Translations under genes and position numbers: made by a program | The notes under the pieces: generated by a model | What the model saw: the letters and a program-made list of their open reading frames with translations, nothing else | Told to the model about the DNA's origin: nothing | Databases searched by the model: none | Source: UBA7937 sp034419095 | Lineage (GTDB): Bacteria > Chloroflexota > Anaerolineae > UBA7937 | Direction: 5' to 3' | DNA length: 23,183 nucleotides | Assembly: GCA_034419095.1 (NCBI GenBank) | Contig: DAOULQ010000020.1 | Span: 1 to 23,183 of the forward strand | Shown here: one piece after another, positions 15,765 through 22,451 of the stretch | Layout: every line of letters starts with the position of its first letter | Numbering within the stretch: position 1 is the first letter of the stretch

Positions 15765-15795
15765 TAATCAAGTATCCCGCTTAGGTGTTTGATTA
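15765..15795. repeat. 7-bp inverted repeat upstream of the Ca2+ ATPase
   Basis: TAATCAA (15765-15771) and TTGATTA (15789-15795) are perfect inverted copies separated by 17 bases, within the 155-base AT-richer spacer between pnp and the ATPase gene. They could be an operator. No well-spaced promoter or pnp terminator was found in this spacer. Confidence 0.35.
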
Positions 15796-15849
15796 GAGTA
15801 AGAATGGAGTTAGAAATACAAAACCCCAAAAAGCACATCTAACCGCCCT

Positions 15850-18000
15850 CTAGCGAGGCCGTCTCCCTCCACCGCGGTTTCGGGAGTGGGGTCTTCTAGT
15901 GGGCCGGCGGTCCATGGCCCTGGCTTTCTCCGGGGTCCAGCCCTCGAGCACCGCCCGCCGCGAGAGCCGGATCTTATCCTCGGCGTCGATATCGATCACC
16001 ATGACCATGACCTCATCGCCCACCTGCACCACATCTTCTACGGATGGCACCCGGTAATCGGCCAACTGTGAGATATGAACTAACCCGTCTTTACCGGGCA
16101 GGATCTCCACGAAGGCGCCGAAGTCTGTTACTCGCACCACCTTGCCGGTATAGATCTTGCCCACCTCTGGGTCCTCGGTTAGGCCTTTGATCATGGCCAC
16201 CGCCTTCTCGCTCGAAGTCCCATCTATGGAAGCGATGAAGACTGTCCCGTCATCCTCCACATCGATCTTGGCCCCCGTCTCCTCCACGATCTTGCGGATG
16301 GTCTTGCCCCCGGGTCCGATGATGAGGCCGATCTTCTCCGGATCTATCTTGATTAAGGTGATCCGTGGGGCGTGGGGGGAGAGTTCCTTGCGGGGCTGAG
16401 ATATCGTCTCCGCCATCTTATCCAGGATGAAAAGCCGGGCCTCCCGAGCCTGGGCTAGCGCCTCCTCCAACATCTGATGATCGACGCCTTCTCCCTTGAT
16501 ATCCATCTGTAGGGCGGTGATCCCCTTTCTCGTGCCCGCCACCTTGAAGTCCATATCTCCTACCGCATCTTCTAGCCCTTGAATATCGGTAAGGATGGCA
16601 TATCGCTCATCTTCTTGAATGAGGCCCATAGCGATACCGGCCACAGGAGCCTTGATAGGAACCCCTGTGTCCATGAGAGCCAGGCTGCTAGAGCAGACAC
16701 TGGCCATGGAGGTGGAGCCGTTGGAGGAGAGCACCTCCGAGACCAGCCGGGTAGTGTAAGGGAACTCCTCCTCATCAGGGATGACGGGGAGAAGTGCCTG
16801 CTCTGCTAGAGCCCCATGACCGATCTCTCGCCGCTTAGGAGCCCGGAGGAACCAAGTTTCCCCGGTGCTATAAGGCGGGAAGTTATAATGGTGCATATAC
16901 CTCTTCGATTCTTCCTTGGTCAAGCCATTCAGTCTCTGTTCGTCGCTCACCGTACCCAGGGTAGCGATGGTGAGGACTTGGGTCTCCCCCCGGCTAAAGA
17001 GGCCGGAGCCATGGGTGCGAGGTAGAAGTCCTACCTCGCAAGAGATGGGCCGGATCTGGGTGTTGGTACGACCATCGGGTCGGGTTCCCTCCCTGAGGAT
17101 CGACTCTCGAATCTCCTCCTTCACCACTTCATCAAGGGCCGCCTCGATCACCTCGGGAGGGAGATCGAGTTGAGAGAGCAACTCCTTGCGCAGATCATCT
17201 AATACCTGCCTCCGCTCTTCTTTCTTTCTCCTTATCGTCTCCAAAACCCGACCGACTGTCCGCATGCGGACAGTCTCTTTCGCTTCCTGAGGGGTCTGGA
17301 AGAAAATGTAGTCTCCCTTGGGCTTGCCGATCTCCGAGGCCATCTGCTCTTGAAGGGCGATCACGTCCTGCATCGCTTGGTGACCGGCCTTGAGAGCGCC
17401 TAGGATCACCTCCTCGGTCACCTGGTTGGCCCCCGCCTCTACCATATGGATCGCCTCCCTGGTGCCAGCGAAGCGCAAATCGAGAGGGCTTCCCTCCATC
17501 TGGCTGGCGGTGGGGTTGAAGATATAGTGACCATCCACTAGGCCAATGCGCATCGCACCCACCGGCTTGCCGAAGGGGATGTGAGAGATGACTAGGGCCG
17601 CCGAAGCGCCTATCACCGACAGGATATCCAGGTAGGTCTCCTGATCGGCGGAGAGGGCGGTGATGATGACCTGGACATCGTTCCTCATCCCCTGGGGGAA
17701 GAGGGGGCGGAGTGCCCTATCGGTGAGTCGGCAAAGAAGGATAGCCTGTTCCGAGGGGCGCCCTTCGCGCTTGAAGAAGCCGCCAGGGATCTTACCCGCG
17801 GCATAAAGCCTTTCCTCATAATCTACGATGAGGGGAACGAAATCGGTGCCTTCGCGGGGCTCTTTAGAGGCCGTGGCCGTGGCCAGGATCACAGTATCAC
17901 CTGAACGCACGGTTACAGCACCCCCAGCCTGGCCAGCCAACTTGCCCGTCTCTATGCTAATGGAGTGGCCTCCAATAGCGGTTTCATATCGTTCTTCCAT
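15850..18000 (-). CDS. pnp: Polynucleotide phosphorylase (PNPase)
   Basis: The 716-residue exoribonuclease has the standard order: first RNase PH domain (about 1-145), an all-helical linker (about 210-300), second RNase PH domain (about 305-540), KH domain with IIGPGGKTI (560-568), and S1 domain (about 614-682). The tail is Arg-rich (residues 698-716), as in many bacteria. It degrades RNA phosphorolytically from the 3' end as a trimer and can add tails. I chose the ATG at 18000: GGAGG at 18014-18010 and AAAGG at 18009-18005 precede it, and it begins the conserved EERYETAIGGHSISIETGKLA region in the usual place. The frame stays open 31 codons further up, but that part is non-conserved leader. 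It lies just downstream of rpsO, the classic rpsO-pnp arrangement. Confidence 0.96.
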   Translation of the reverse strand: MEERYETAIGGHSISIETGKLAGQAGGAVTVRSGDTVILATATASKEPREGTDFVPLIVDYEERLYAAGKIPGGFFKREGRPSEQAILLCRLTDRALRPLFPQGMRNDVQVIITALSADQETYLDILSVIGASAALVISHIPFGKPVGAMRIGLVDGHYIFNPTASQMEGSPLDLRFAGTREAIHMVEAGANQVTEEVILGALKAGHQAMQDVIALQEQMASEIGKPKGDYIFFQTPQEAKETVRMRTVGRVLETIRRKKEERRQVLDDLRKELLSQLDLPPEVIEAALDEVVKEEIRESILREGTRPDGRTNTQIRPISCEVGLLPRTHGSGLFSRGETQVLTIATLGTVSDEQRLNGLTKEESKRYMHHYNFPPYSTGETWFLRAPKRREIGHGALAEQALLPVIPDEEEFPYTTRLVSEVLSSNGSTSMASVCSSSLALMDTGVPIKAPVAGIAMGLIQEDERYAILTDIQGLEDAVGDMDFKVAGTRKGITALQMDIKGEGVDHQMLEEALAQAREARLFILDKMAETISQPRKELSPHAPRITLIKIDPEKIGLIIGPGGKTIRKIVEETGAKIDVEDDGTVFIASIDGTSSEKAVAMIKGLTEDPEVGKIYTGKVVRVTDFGAFVEILPGKDGLVHISQLADYRVPSVEDVVQVGDEVMVMVIDIDAEDKIRLSRRAVLEGWTPEKARAMDRRPTRRPHSRNRGGGRRPR

Positions 18001-18020
18001 TTTTCCTTTCCTCCAAGTCT

Positions 18021-18106
18021 GGCCAGGCTTAGAGGTCAAGGACTGGGGACTGAACCCCACCGGAGTGAGCCCCACTCCCCAATTCCTGGCCATCCAAGCC
18101 TGACCT
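18021..18106 (-). promoter_or_regulatory. Structured rpsO-pnp spacer (pnp leader)
   Basis: Several inverted pairs lie here: GGCCAGG/CCTGGCC (18021-18027 with 18085-18091) enclosing GGGG/CCCC (18045-18048 with 18055-18058) and GGAGTG/CACTCC (18062-18067 with 18073-18078). Two competing pairs are AGGCTT/AAGCCT (18025-18030 with 18096-18101) and AGGTCA/TGACCT (18033-18038 with 18101-18106). The structure ends about 7 bases before the pnp ribosome binding site. In E. coli this spacer holds the RNase III site used for pnp autoregulation; a similar role here is inference. Confidence 0.5.
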
Positions 18107-18109
18107 TGA

Positions 18110-18138
18110 ATAATATACTAGGGTTGTCTCAGGTTCAG
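18110..18138 (-). promoter_or_regulatory. Candidate promoter for pnp
   Basis: On the minus strand CTGAAC (18138-18133), a 17-base spacer and TATTAT (18115-18110). The -35 is weak (three of six). Transcription would start near 18103, so the leader would keep most of the folded spacer. Confidence 0.4.
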
Positions 18139-18152
18139 CCTCACCTCCCTTT

Positions 18153-18422
18153 CTACCTCCGCAGGCCTAAGCGGGCTATGATCTCCTTATACCGCTCTGA
18201 ATCCTTCTTGCTTAAGTAATCGAGATGCCGTCTCCGCCGCCCAACCATCTTGATCAGCCCTCGGCGGGAGTGCTCATCGTGCTTATGTACCTTAAGGTGC
18301 TCCACCAGTTGGTCGATCCTGGTGGTGAGGAGGGCTACCTGGACCTCTGGCGACCCAGTATCCTTCGGGTGCAAGTGATGGTGTTCGATGATCGATTCCT
18401 TCTCGCTCTTGCTAAGCCCCAC
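18153..18422 (-). CDS. rpsO: 30S ribosomal protein S15
   Basis: An 89-residue protein, exactly the usual S15 length, with the family pattern LSKSEKESIIEHH, then HPKDTGSPEVQVALLTTRI, HLKVHKHDEHSRRGL and the basic GRRRRHLDYLSKKD segment. S15 binds the central domain of 16S rRNA and nucleates the platform of the small subunit. The GTG at 18422 is chosen because GGGGAG lies 7 bases upstream and it gives the family N-terminus; an in-frame TTG at 18437 would add five residues without a ribosome binding site. It is the first gene of the minus-strand run and has a good promoter about 35 bases upstream. Confidence 0.97.
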   Translation of the reverse strand: MGLSKSEKESIIEHHHLHPKDTGSPEVQVALLTTRIDQLVEHLKVHKHDEHSRRGLIKMVGRRRRHLDYLSKKDSERYKEIIARLGLRR

Positions 18423-18454
18423 CTCTACTCTCCCCAATGCTCATATTATCTAAA

Positions 18455-18483
18455 ATTATACCATAGACGATTCTCTCTTGCAA
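18455..18483 (-). promoter_or_regulatory. rpsO promoter
   Basis: On the minus strand TTGCAA (18483-18478), a 17-base spacer, and consensus TATAAT (18460-18455) preceded by TGG (extended -10). Transcription would start near 18448, 26 bases before the rpsO GTG. Confidence 0.75.
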
Positions 18484-18499
18484 ATAGAGGCTTGACCCC

Positions 18500-18556
18500 G
18501 AAAGTGAACCTTTCCTTGCCCCTTTTTGTGTAGGAGTATAAGAAAGTGGCGCTTTC
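18500..18556. repeat. Two palindromic GAAAG-N5-CTTTC boxes in the divergent control region
   Basis: GAAAGTGAACCTTTC (18500-18514) and GAAAGTGGCGCTTTC (18542-18556) are identical at 12 of 15 bases, with the differences only in the centre. Their starts are 42 bases apart, about four helical turns. One lies 17 bases upstream of the rpsO -35 element and the other 6 bases upstream of the -35 element of the binding-protein promoter. A dimeric repressor or activator site pair is the natural reading. Confidence 0.5.
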
Positions 18557-18562
18557 ATCCGT

Positions 18563-18591
18563 TTGACAGGCTTGCCATATTGTGCTAGACT
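18563..18591 (+). promoter_or_regulatory. Promoter of the ABC importer operon
   Basis: Consensus TTGACA (18563-18568), 17-base spacer, and TAGACT (18586-18591) preceded by TGC (extended -10). Transcription would start near 18598, leaving a leader of about 94 bases before the binding-protein ATG with AAGGAGG at 18679-18685. Confidence 0.75.
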
Positions 18592-18691
18592 TCCTCGTTA
18601 GAATAGATTTAAGGTCGAGTCAGGGGGAAAGGGGGTGGTGGAATTAAGGGTATAGGGTATCGAAGGTTATCAGGTCAAAAGGAGGAAAGAG

Positions 18692-20356
18692 ATGTTTAGG
18701 AAAGGATGGTTGGTACTGGCTGGCTTTCTAGTTGTGCTGAGTCTCGTTTTAGGGGCTTGTGCGCCAGCGGCTACGCCGACCCCTGCGCCAGCGGCGGCTA
18801 CACCGACGCCCGCGGCGCCGCCAGTAGAGATCCCGGCGCCCGACCCGGATGCCGCTTCCGAGATACGCTTCATTGAGAAGGTTGACGACTACACGGTCAA
18901 GCTCTACCTGAACCGTCCAGACGTGGCCTTCCTGCCAAAGGTGGCCTTCACCGCTTTCGGCATCCAAAGCCCAGCCAATCTGGAGGAGTTCGGCGGGGGC
19001 GGAGATCTCTTCAAGAACCCGGTGGGCACCGGCCCCTACAAGTTCGTGGAGTGGGTGCCCGATCAGACCATCACCCTGGAGCGCTTCGACGACTTCTGGG
19101 GTGACGCGGCCCAGACCGAGAAGTTGGTCTACCGGGTCATCGCCGAGCCCCCTGCCCGGGCGCTGGAGCTCCAGGCGGGCACCGTGGACGGCATCGACAA
19201 CGTGGCTCCCGACGACATGCCCACCCTGGAGGCTGATCCCAACATCACGATCTACCCGCGGCCGAAGTTCAACGTCGGTTATATCGCCTTCATGGTCGAT
19301 CACCCGCCCTTCGACAACGTAAAGGTGCGTCAAGCCATCGCCCATGCCATCAACAAGGAGGCCATCGTGGAGGCCCTCTACCCGCCCACGGCTGAGGTGG
19401 CCACCCAGTTCATCCCACCGGGCATCTTCGGCCACACCGCGGGTCTGGTGGACTGGCCCTACGATCCTGACAAGGCGAAGGAACTCTTGGCTGAGGCTGG
19501 TTTCCCCGATGGCTTCGAGACCGACCTCTGGGTGATGCCCGTCTCCCGCGGCTACTTCCCCACGCCCGACAAGGTGGGCGAGGCCATCCAGGCCGACCTG
19601 GCCGCAGTGGGCATCAAGGCCGAGATCGTGACCTACGACTGGGGCACCTACCTGGAGAAGGTCCTCGACGTGGGTGAGCACGATATATGCATGTTGGGCT
19701 GGATGGCTGACTATGCCGACGCCACCAACTTCCTGGATGTCTTCTTCACAGGTGCCGACTTGCACTTTGGCTCTCCCTTCCCGGAGGTAGTAGAACTCTT
19801 GGCAGAGGGTGGCTCAACCTTCGATGAAGCGGAGCGCCAGGCGATCTACGACCAGGCCAATCAGTTGATCCACGACCTGGTGCCTGGGGTGCCCATCGTT
19901 CACAACAGCTCGGCGATCGCCTTCTTGAAGGAATGGAGCGGCATCAAGCCCGACCCCTTCAGCAACGAGTACCATGCCCTGGTGGAGCATCCAGAGAAGG
20001 ATACCCTCATCTTCGCTCGCAACGGCGACTCGGTGGGCCTGGACTGCATCGACGAGACGGACGGTGAGTCCTTCTGGATCTGCGAGCAGGTCATGCAGTC
20101 CTTGGTGGAGTTCGAGCCTGGCACCACCAAGGTCATCCCTGGTTTGGCCGAGAGGTGGGAGGCCTCCGAGGACGGGCTGGAGTGGACCTTTTACCTGCGG
20201 AAGGGTATCAAATTCCACGACGGCACCGATGTCAACGCTGACGCCGTGGTGATCAACTGGAACCGTTGGTGGGATCCTGCAGACCCGCTACACGTAGGCC
20301 ACACGGGCGAGTTCTTCTACTTCACCTACTTCTTCGGTGGCCTCAAAGGAGAATAA
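18692..20356 (+). CDS. Circularly permuted family-5 ABC substrate-binding lipoprotein
   Basis: A 554-residue lipoprotein with a signal peptide and lipobox LGAC (Cys23), followed by a low-complexity Ala/Pro/Thr linker encoded by an imperfect repeat. It belongs to the SBP_bac_5 (DppA/OppA/NikA) family, but its parts are in the wrong order. Residues 56-430 (IRFIEKVDDYTVKL, GTGPYKFVEW, then DVNF-type and RQAIAHAINKEAIV segments, and the usual C-terminal end near HNSSAIAFLKEW) are what normally follows the first domain. Residues 435-554 (DTLIFARNGDSVGLD, then EGLAE-like GLAERWEASEDGLEWTF, LRKGIKFHDGT, ending FGGLKGE) are the normal mature N-terminus and carry the family signature. The total length is typical for a complete protein, with nothing missing. 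Codons are markedly richer in G/C-ending forms than the neighbours. It should capture a peptide, sugar or other solute outside the membrane for the downstream permeases. Confidence 0.9.
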   Translation: MFRKGWLVLAGFLVVLSLVLGACAPAATPTPAPAAATPTPAAPPVEIPAPDPDAASEIRFIEKVDDYTVKLYLNRPDVAFLPKVAFTAFGIQSPANLEEFGGGGDLFKNPVGTGPYKFVEWVPDQTITLERFDDFWGDAAQTEKLVYRVIAEPPARALELQAGTVDGIDNVAPDDMPTLEADPNITIYPRPKFNVGYIAFMVDHPPFDNVKVRQAIAHAINKEAIVEALYPPTAEVATQFIPPGIFGHTAGLVDWPYDPDKAKELLAEAGFPDGFETDLWVMPVSRGYFPTPDKVGEAIQADLAAVGIKAEIVTYDWGTYLEKVLDVGEHDICMLGWMADYADATNFLDVFFTGADLHFGSPFPEVVELLAEGGSTFDEAERQAIYDQANQLIHDLVPGVPIVHNSSAIAFLKEWSGIKPDPFSNEYHALVEHPEKDTLIFARNGDSVGLDCIDETDGESFWICEQVMQSLVEFEPGTTKVIPGLAERWEASEDGLEWTFYLRKGIKFHDGTDVNADAVVINWNRWWDPADPLHVGHTGEFFYFTYFFGGLKGE

Positions 20357-20375
20357 GTCCCTCCAGTTTGCGCAT

Positions 20376-20417
20376 AAACCTACAGTGCGGGGCTTATCCC
20401 CTGCACTGTAGGTTTTT
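20376..20417 (+). terminator. Strong intrinsic terminator between binding protein and permeases
   Basis: AAACCTACAGTGC (20376-20388) pairs perfectly with GCACTGTAGGTTT (20403-20415), topped by GGGG/CCCC (20389-20392 with 20398-20401), one bulged T and a CTTAT loop; the right arm runs into TTTTTCTT. It is the best terminator in the window. It begins 20 bases after the stop of the binding protein and ends 15 bases before the first permease, so it likely limits permease expression relative to the binding protein. Confidence 0.9.
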
Positions 20418-20432
20418 CTTGAGGTCATCGTT

Positions 20433-21512
20433 ATGACGCGATATATCGCCCGACGATTACTTCTGCTTATCCCGGTCCTCATCGGCATCTCCATCATCAC
20501 CTTCGCCATGCTCCGCCTCATCCCCGGCGATCCAGCCCGGGTCATGCTTGGGGAAAAGGCCACCCCGGAACGGATCGAGGAGTTTAGGAGGAGGATGGGG
20601 TTAGATAAACCCATCTACATCCAATATATTCGGTACCTGCAGAGTATCGCGAGGGGAGATCTGGGCCGCGCCATCCTGACCAACGAGTTGGTAGCCGTGG
20701 AGTTGATGCAGAGGCTCCCCGCCACCATCGAACTGAGCCTAGGGGCCATGTTCATCGCCTGCCTGGTGGGGATCACGGCGGGGGTTATCTCGGCCTACAA
20801 GTACAACTCCATCTTCGATCTTTCCACCATGGTAGGCGCACTAGTTGGCGTCTCCATGCCCGTCTTCTGGCTGGGTCTTATCCTGATGTTCGTCTTTGGC
20901 TTCAAACTGAAATGGTTGCCTCCCTCGGCTCGCCTAACCGTAGGGGTGAACCTGGTTACCATTACCCAGGCTTATCACCTGGATCAGATCTTCACCGGCA
21001 GCCTGGGCAGCAAGGTTGTCGCTTTCACCGATTTCCTCTCCCACTTCTATATCCTGGATAGCATCCTCACCGCAAACCCCAGAGCCCTACGAGATGCCTT
21101 GAGCCACCTTTTCCTTCCCTCCTTGGCCTTGGGCACCATCCCTATGGCTATCATCGCTCGCATGACCCGCTCCAGCCTGTTGGAAGTGTTAGGGCAGGAC
21201 TACATCCGTACCGCCCGGGCCAAGGGGTTGCGGGAAAGAGTGGTGCTCATAACCCATGCCATGAAAAACGCCTTCCTGCCCATAATTACGGTGATCGGGC
21301 TACAGACGGGGTTGCTTCTAGCGGGGGCTATTTTGACGGAGACCATCTTCTCCTGGCCGGGCATGGGACGATTGATCGTCAACCGCATCTTGGCCCGCGA
21401 CTACCCTTCTGTGCAAGGTAGCGTCCTCGTCATCGCCGTGATCTTTGTCTTTGTTAACCTTTTGGTCGATATCTCCTATGCTTACCTCGATCCGCGTATT
21501 CGCTACGAATAG
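20433..21512 (+). CDS. ABC transporter permease, DppB/OppB type
   Basis: A 359-residue inner-membrane permease. The N-terminal MTRYIARRLLLLIPVLIGIS helix and the following MLRLIPGDPA segment are hallmarks of the DppB half of peptide/nickel importers; later membrane segments include LGAMFIACLVGITAGVI and FWLGLILMFVFG. The cytoplasmic EAA loop that docks on the ATPase is at about 255-290 (QDYIRTARAKGL). A 50-60 residue periplasmic stretch (about 165-220) between the middle helices is somewhat long, as in other members of this subfamily. ATG at 20433 follows GAGG at 20421-20424. It pairs with the next gene to form the transmembrane channel; expression depends on reading through the terminator or on an unseen promoter. 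Confidence 0.93.
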   Translation: MTRYIARRLLLLIPVLIGISIITFAMLRLIPGDPARVMLGEKATPERIEEFRRRMGLDKPIYIQYIRYLQSIARGDLGRAILTNELVAVELMQRLPATIELSLGAMFIACLVGITAGVISAYKYNSIFDLSTMVGALVGVSMPVFWLGLILMFVFGFKLKWLPPSARLTVGVNLVTITQAYHLDQIFTGSLGSKVVAFTDFLSHFYILDSILTANPRALRDALSHLFLPSLALGTIPMAIIARMTRSSLLEVLGQDYIRTARAKGLRERVVLITHAMKNAFLPIITVIGLQTGLLLAGAILTETIFSWPGMGRLIVNRILARDYPSVQGSVLVIAVIFVFVNLLVDISYAYLDPRIRYE

Positions 21513-21560
21513 CGATCTAGTTACCCGATCGCCGAGACTTACTCATCTAAAGAGGTGAAG

Positions 21561-22451
21561 ATGGCTGAGGCAGCCCTCGAAGTGGAGTGGACAGAGATAT
21601 ACCGAGAGCCGACGAGCTTGTGGCAGGATGCGCTGCGCCGGCTGCTGAGAAACAAACTAGCCATAGCCGGTATGGTTATCCTCCTTGCTTTCCTCCTCTC
21701 CGCCTTCTTGGCCCAATGGCTTGCGCCTTACGACCCCCTCAAGCAGGAGTTGGTAAGGCGCCGAGAGCCGCCCTCGGTAGAGCATCTCTTGGGCATGGAT
21801 GAAGTGGGACGGGATGTCCTGAGCCGCATCATCTTCGGGGCGCGAACCTCCCTGCAAGTGGGAGTGGGTTCAGTTTCATTTGCCATCATGATCGGCGCCC
21901 TGCTGGGGGCCATTTCTGGCTACCTAGGCGGCTGGGTCGATAGCGTGGTCATGCGTCTCATGGACATCTTGCTGGCTTTCCCTAGCCTCCTTTTGGCTAT
22001 CGCCATCGTCTCCATCTTGGGGCCGGGCCTCATGAATATGCTATATGCCATCGCCATCGTCTCCATCCCCATGTACGCTCGCATCGTGCGTGCCTCGGTG
22101 CTGTCGGTGAAGGAGCAGGATTACATCTTGGCTGCCCGGGCCATCGGTGTCCCCTCAGGTCGCATGCTTTTTCGGAACGTCTTCCCCAATTGCCTGACCC
22201 CTCTCATCGTTCAGGCGACTCTAGGCATTGCCACAGCCATACTCGACGCAGCAGGTCTGAGCTTTCTGGGACTGGGGGCCCGACCGCCTATCCCTGAGTG
22301 GGGGGCGATGCTGGGCAGTGGGCGAGGCTCGGTCTTCACCGCTCCTCACATTGTCTTCTTCCCCGGCATGGCCATCATGCTCCTGGTCTTGGGCTTCAAC
22401 CTGCTGGGCGATGGCCTAAGGGACGCCCTAGACCCTCGTCTTCGCCTTTGA
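21561..22451 (+). CDS. ABC transporter permease, DppC/OppC type
   Basis: A 296-residue permease with the DppC pattern: a soluble N-terminal tail of about 30 residues, a first membrane helix (AGMVILLAFLLSAFLAQWLA), the HLLGMDEVGRDVLSRIIFGA motif after it, then the binding-protein-dependent transport core with an EAA loop (QDYILAARAIGVPSGRMLF) and the GLSFLGLGARPPIPEWG segment. I chose ATG at 21561, with GAGG at 21552-21555 five bases upstream; a GTG at 21555 in frame would add two residues but overlaps this site. No dppD/dppF-type ATPase genes follow: the next genes are on the opposite strand, and the 3' end overlaps one of them by 24 bases tail to tail. Confidence 0.93.
   Translation: MAEAALEVEWTEIYREPTSLWQDALRRLLRNKLAIAGMVILLAFLLSAFLAQWLAPYDPLKQELVRRREPPSVEHLLGMDEVGRDVLSRIIFGARTSLQVGVGSVSFAIMIGALLGAISGYLGGWVDSVVMRLMDILLAFPSLLLAIAIVSILGPGLMNMLYAIAIVSIPMYARIVRASVLSVKEQDYILAARAIGVPSGRMLFRNVFPNCLTPLIVQATLGIATAILDAAGLSFLGLGARPPIPEWGAMLGSGRGSVFTAPHIVFFPGMAIMLLVLGFNLLGDGLRDALDPRLRL

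Noticed and set aside
18001..18093. A 31-codon N-terminal extension of pnp
   Set aside because: The extension covers the structured leader, has no family similarity, and a strong ribosome binding site precedes the internal ATG at 18000.
18749..19765. A 338-codon open frame on the minus strand opposite the binding protein
   Set aside because: Long opposite frames are expected in G/C-ending codon genes; the product has no motif and the plus-strand lipoprotein is unmistakable.
18692..20356. The binding-protein gene as a simple truncated or frameshifted pseudogene
   Set aside because: The frame is intact for 554 codons, both halves of the family are present once each, and promoter, lipobox, ribosome binding site and terminator are all in place.
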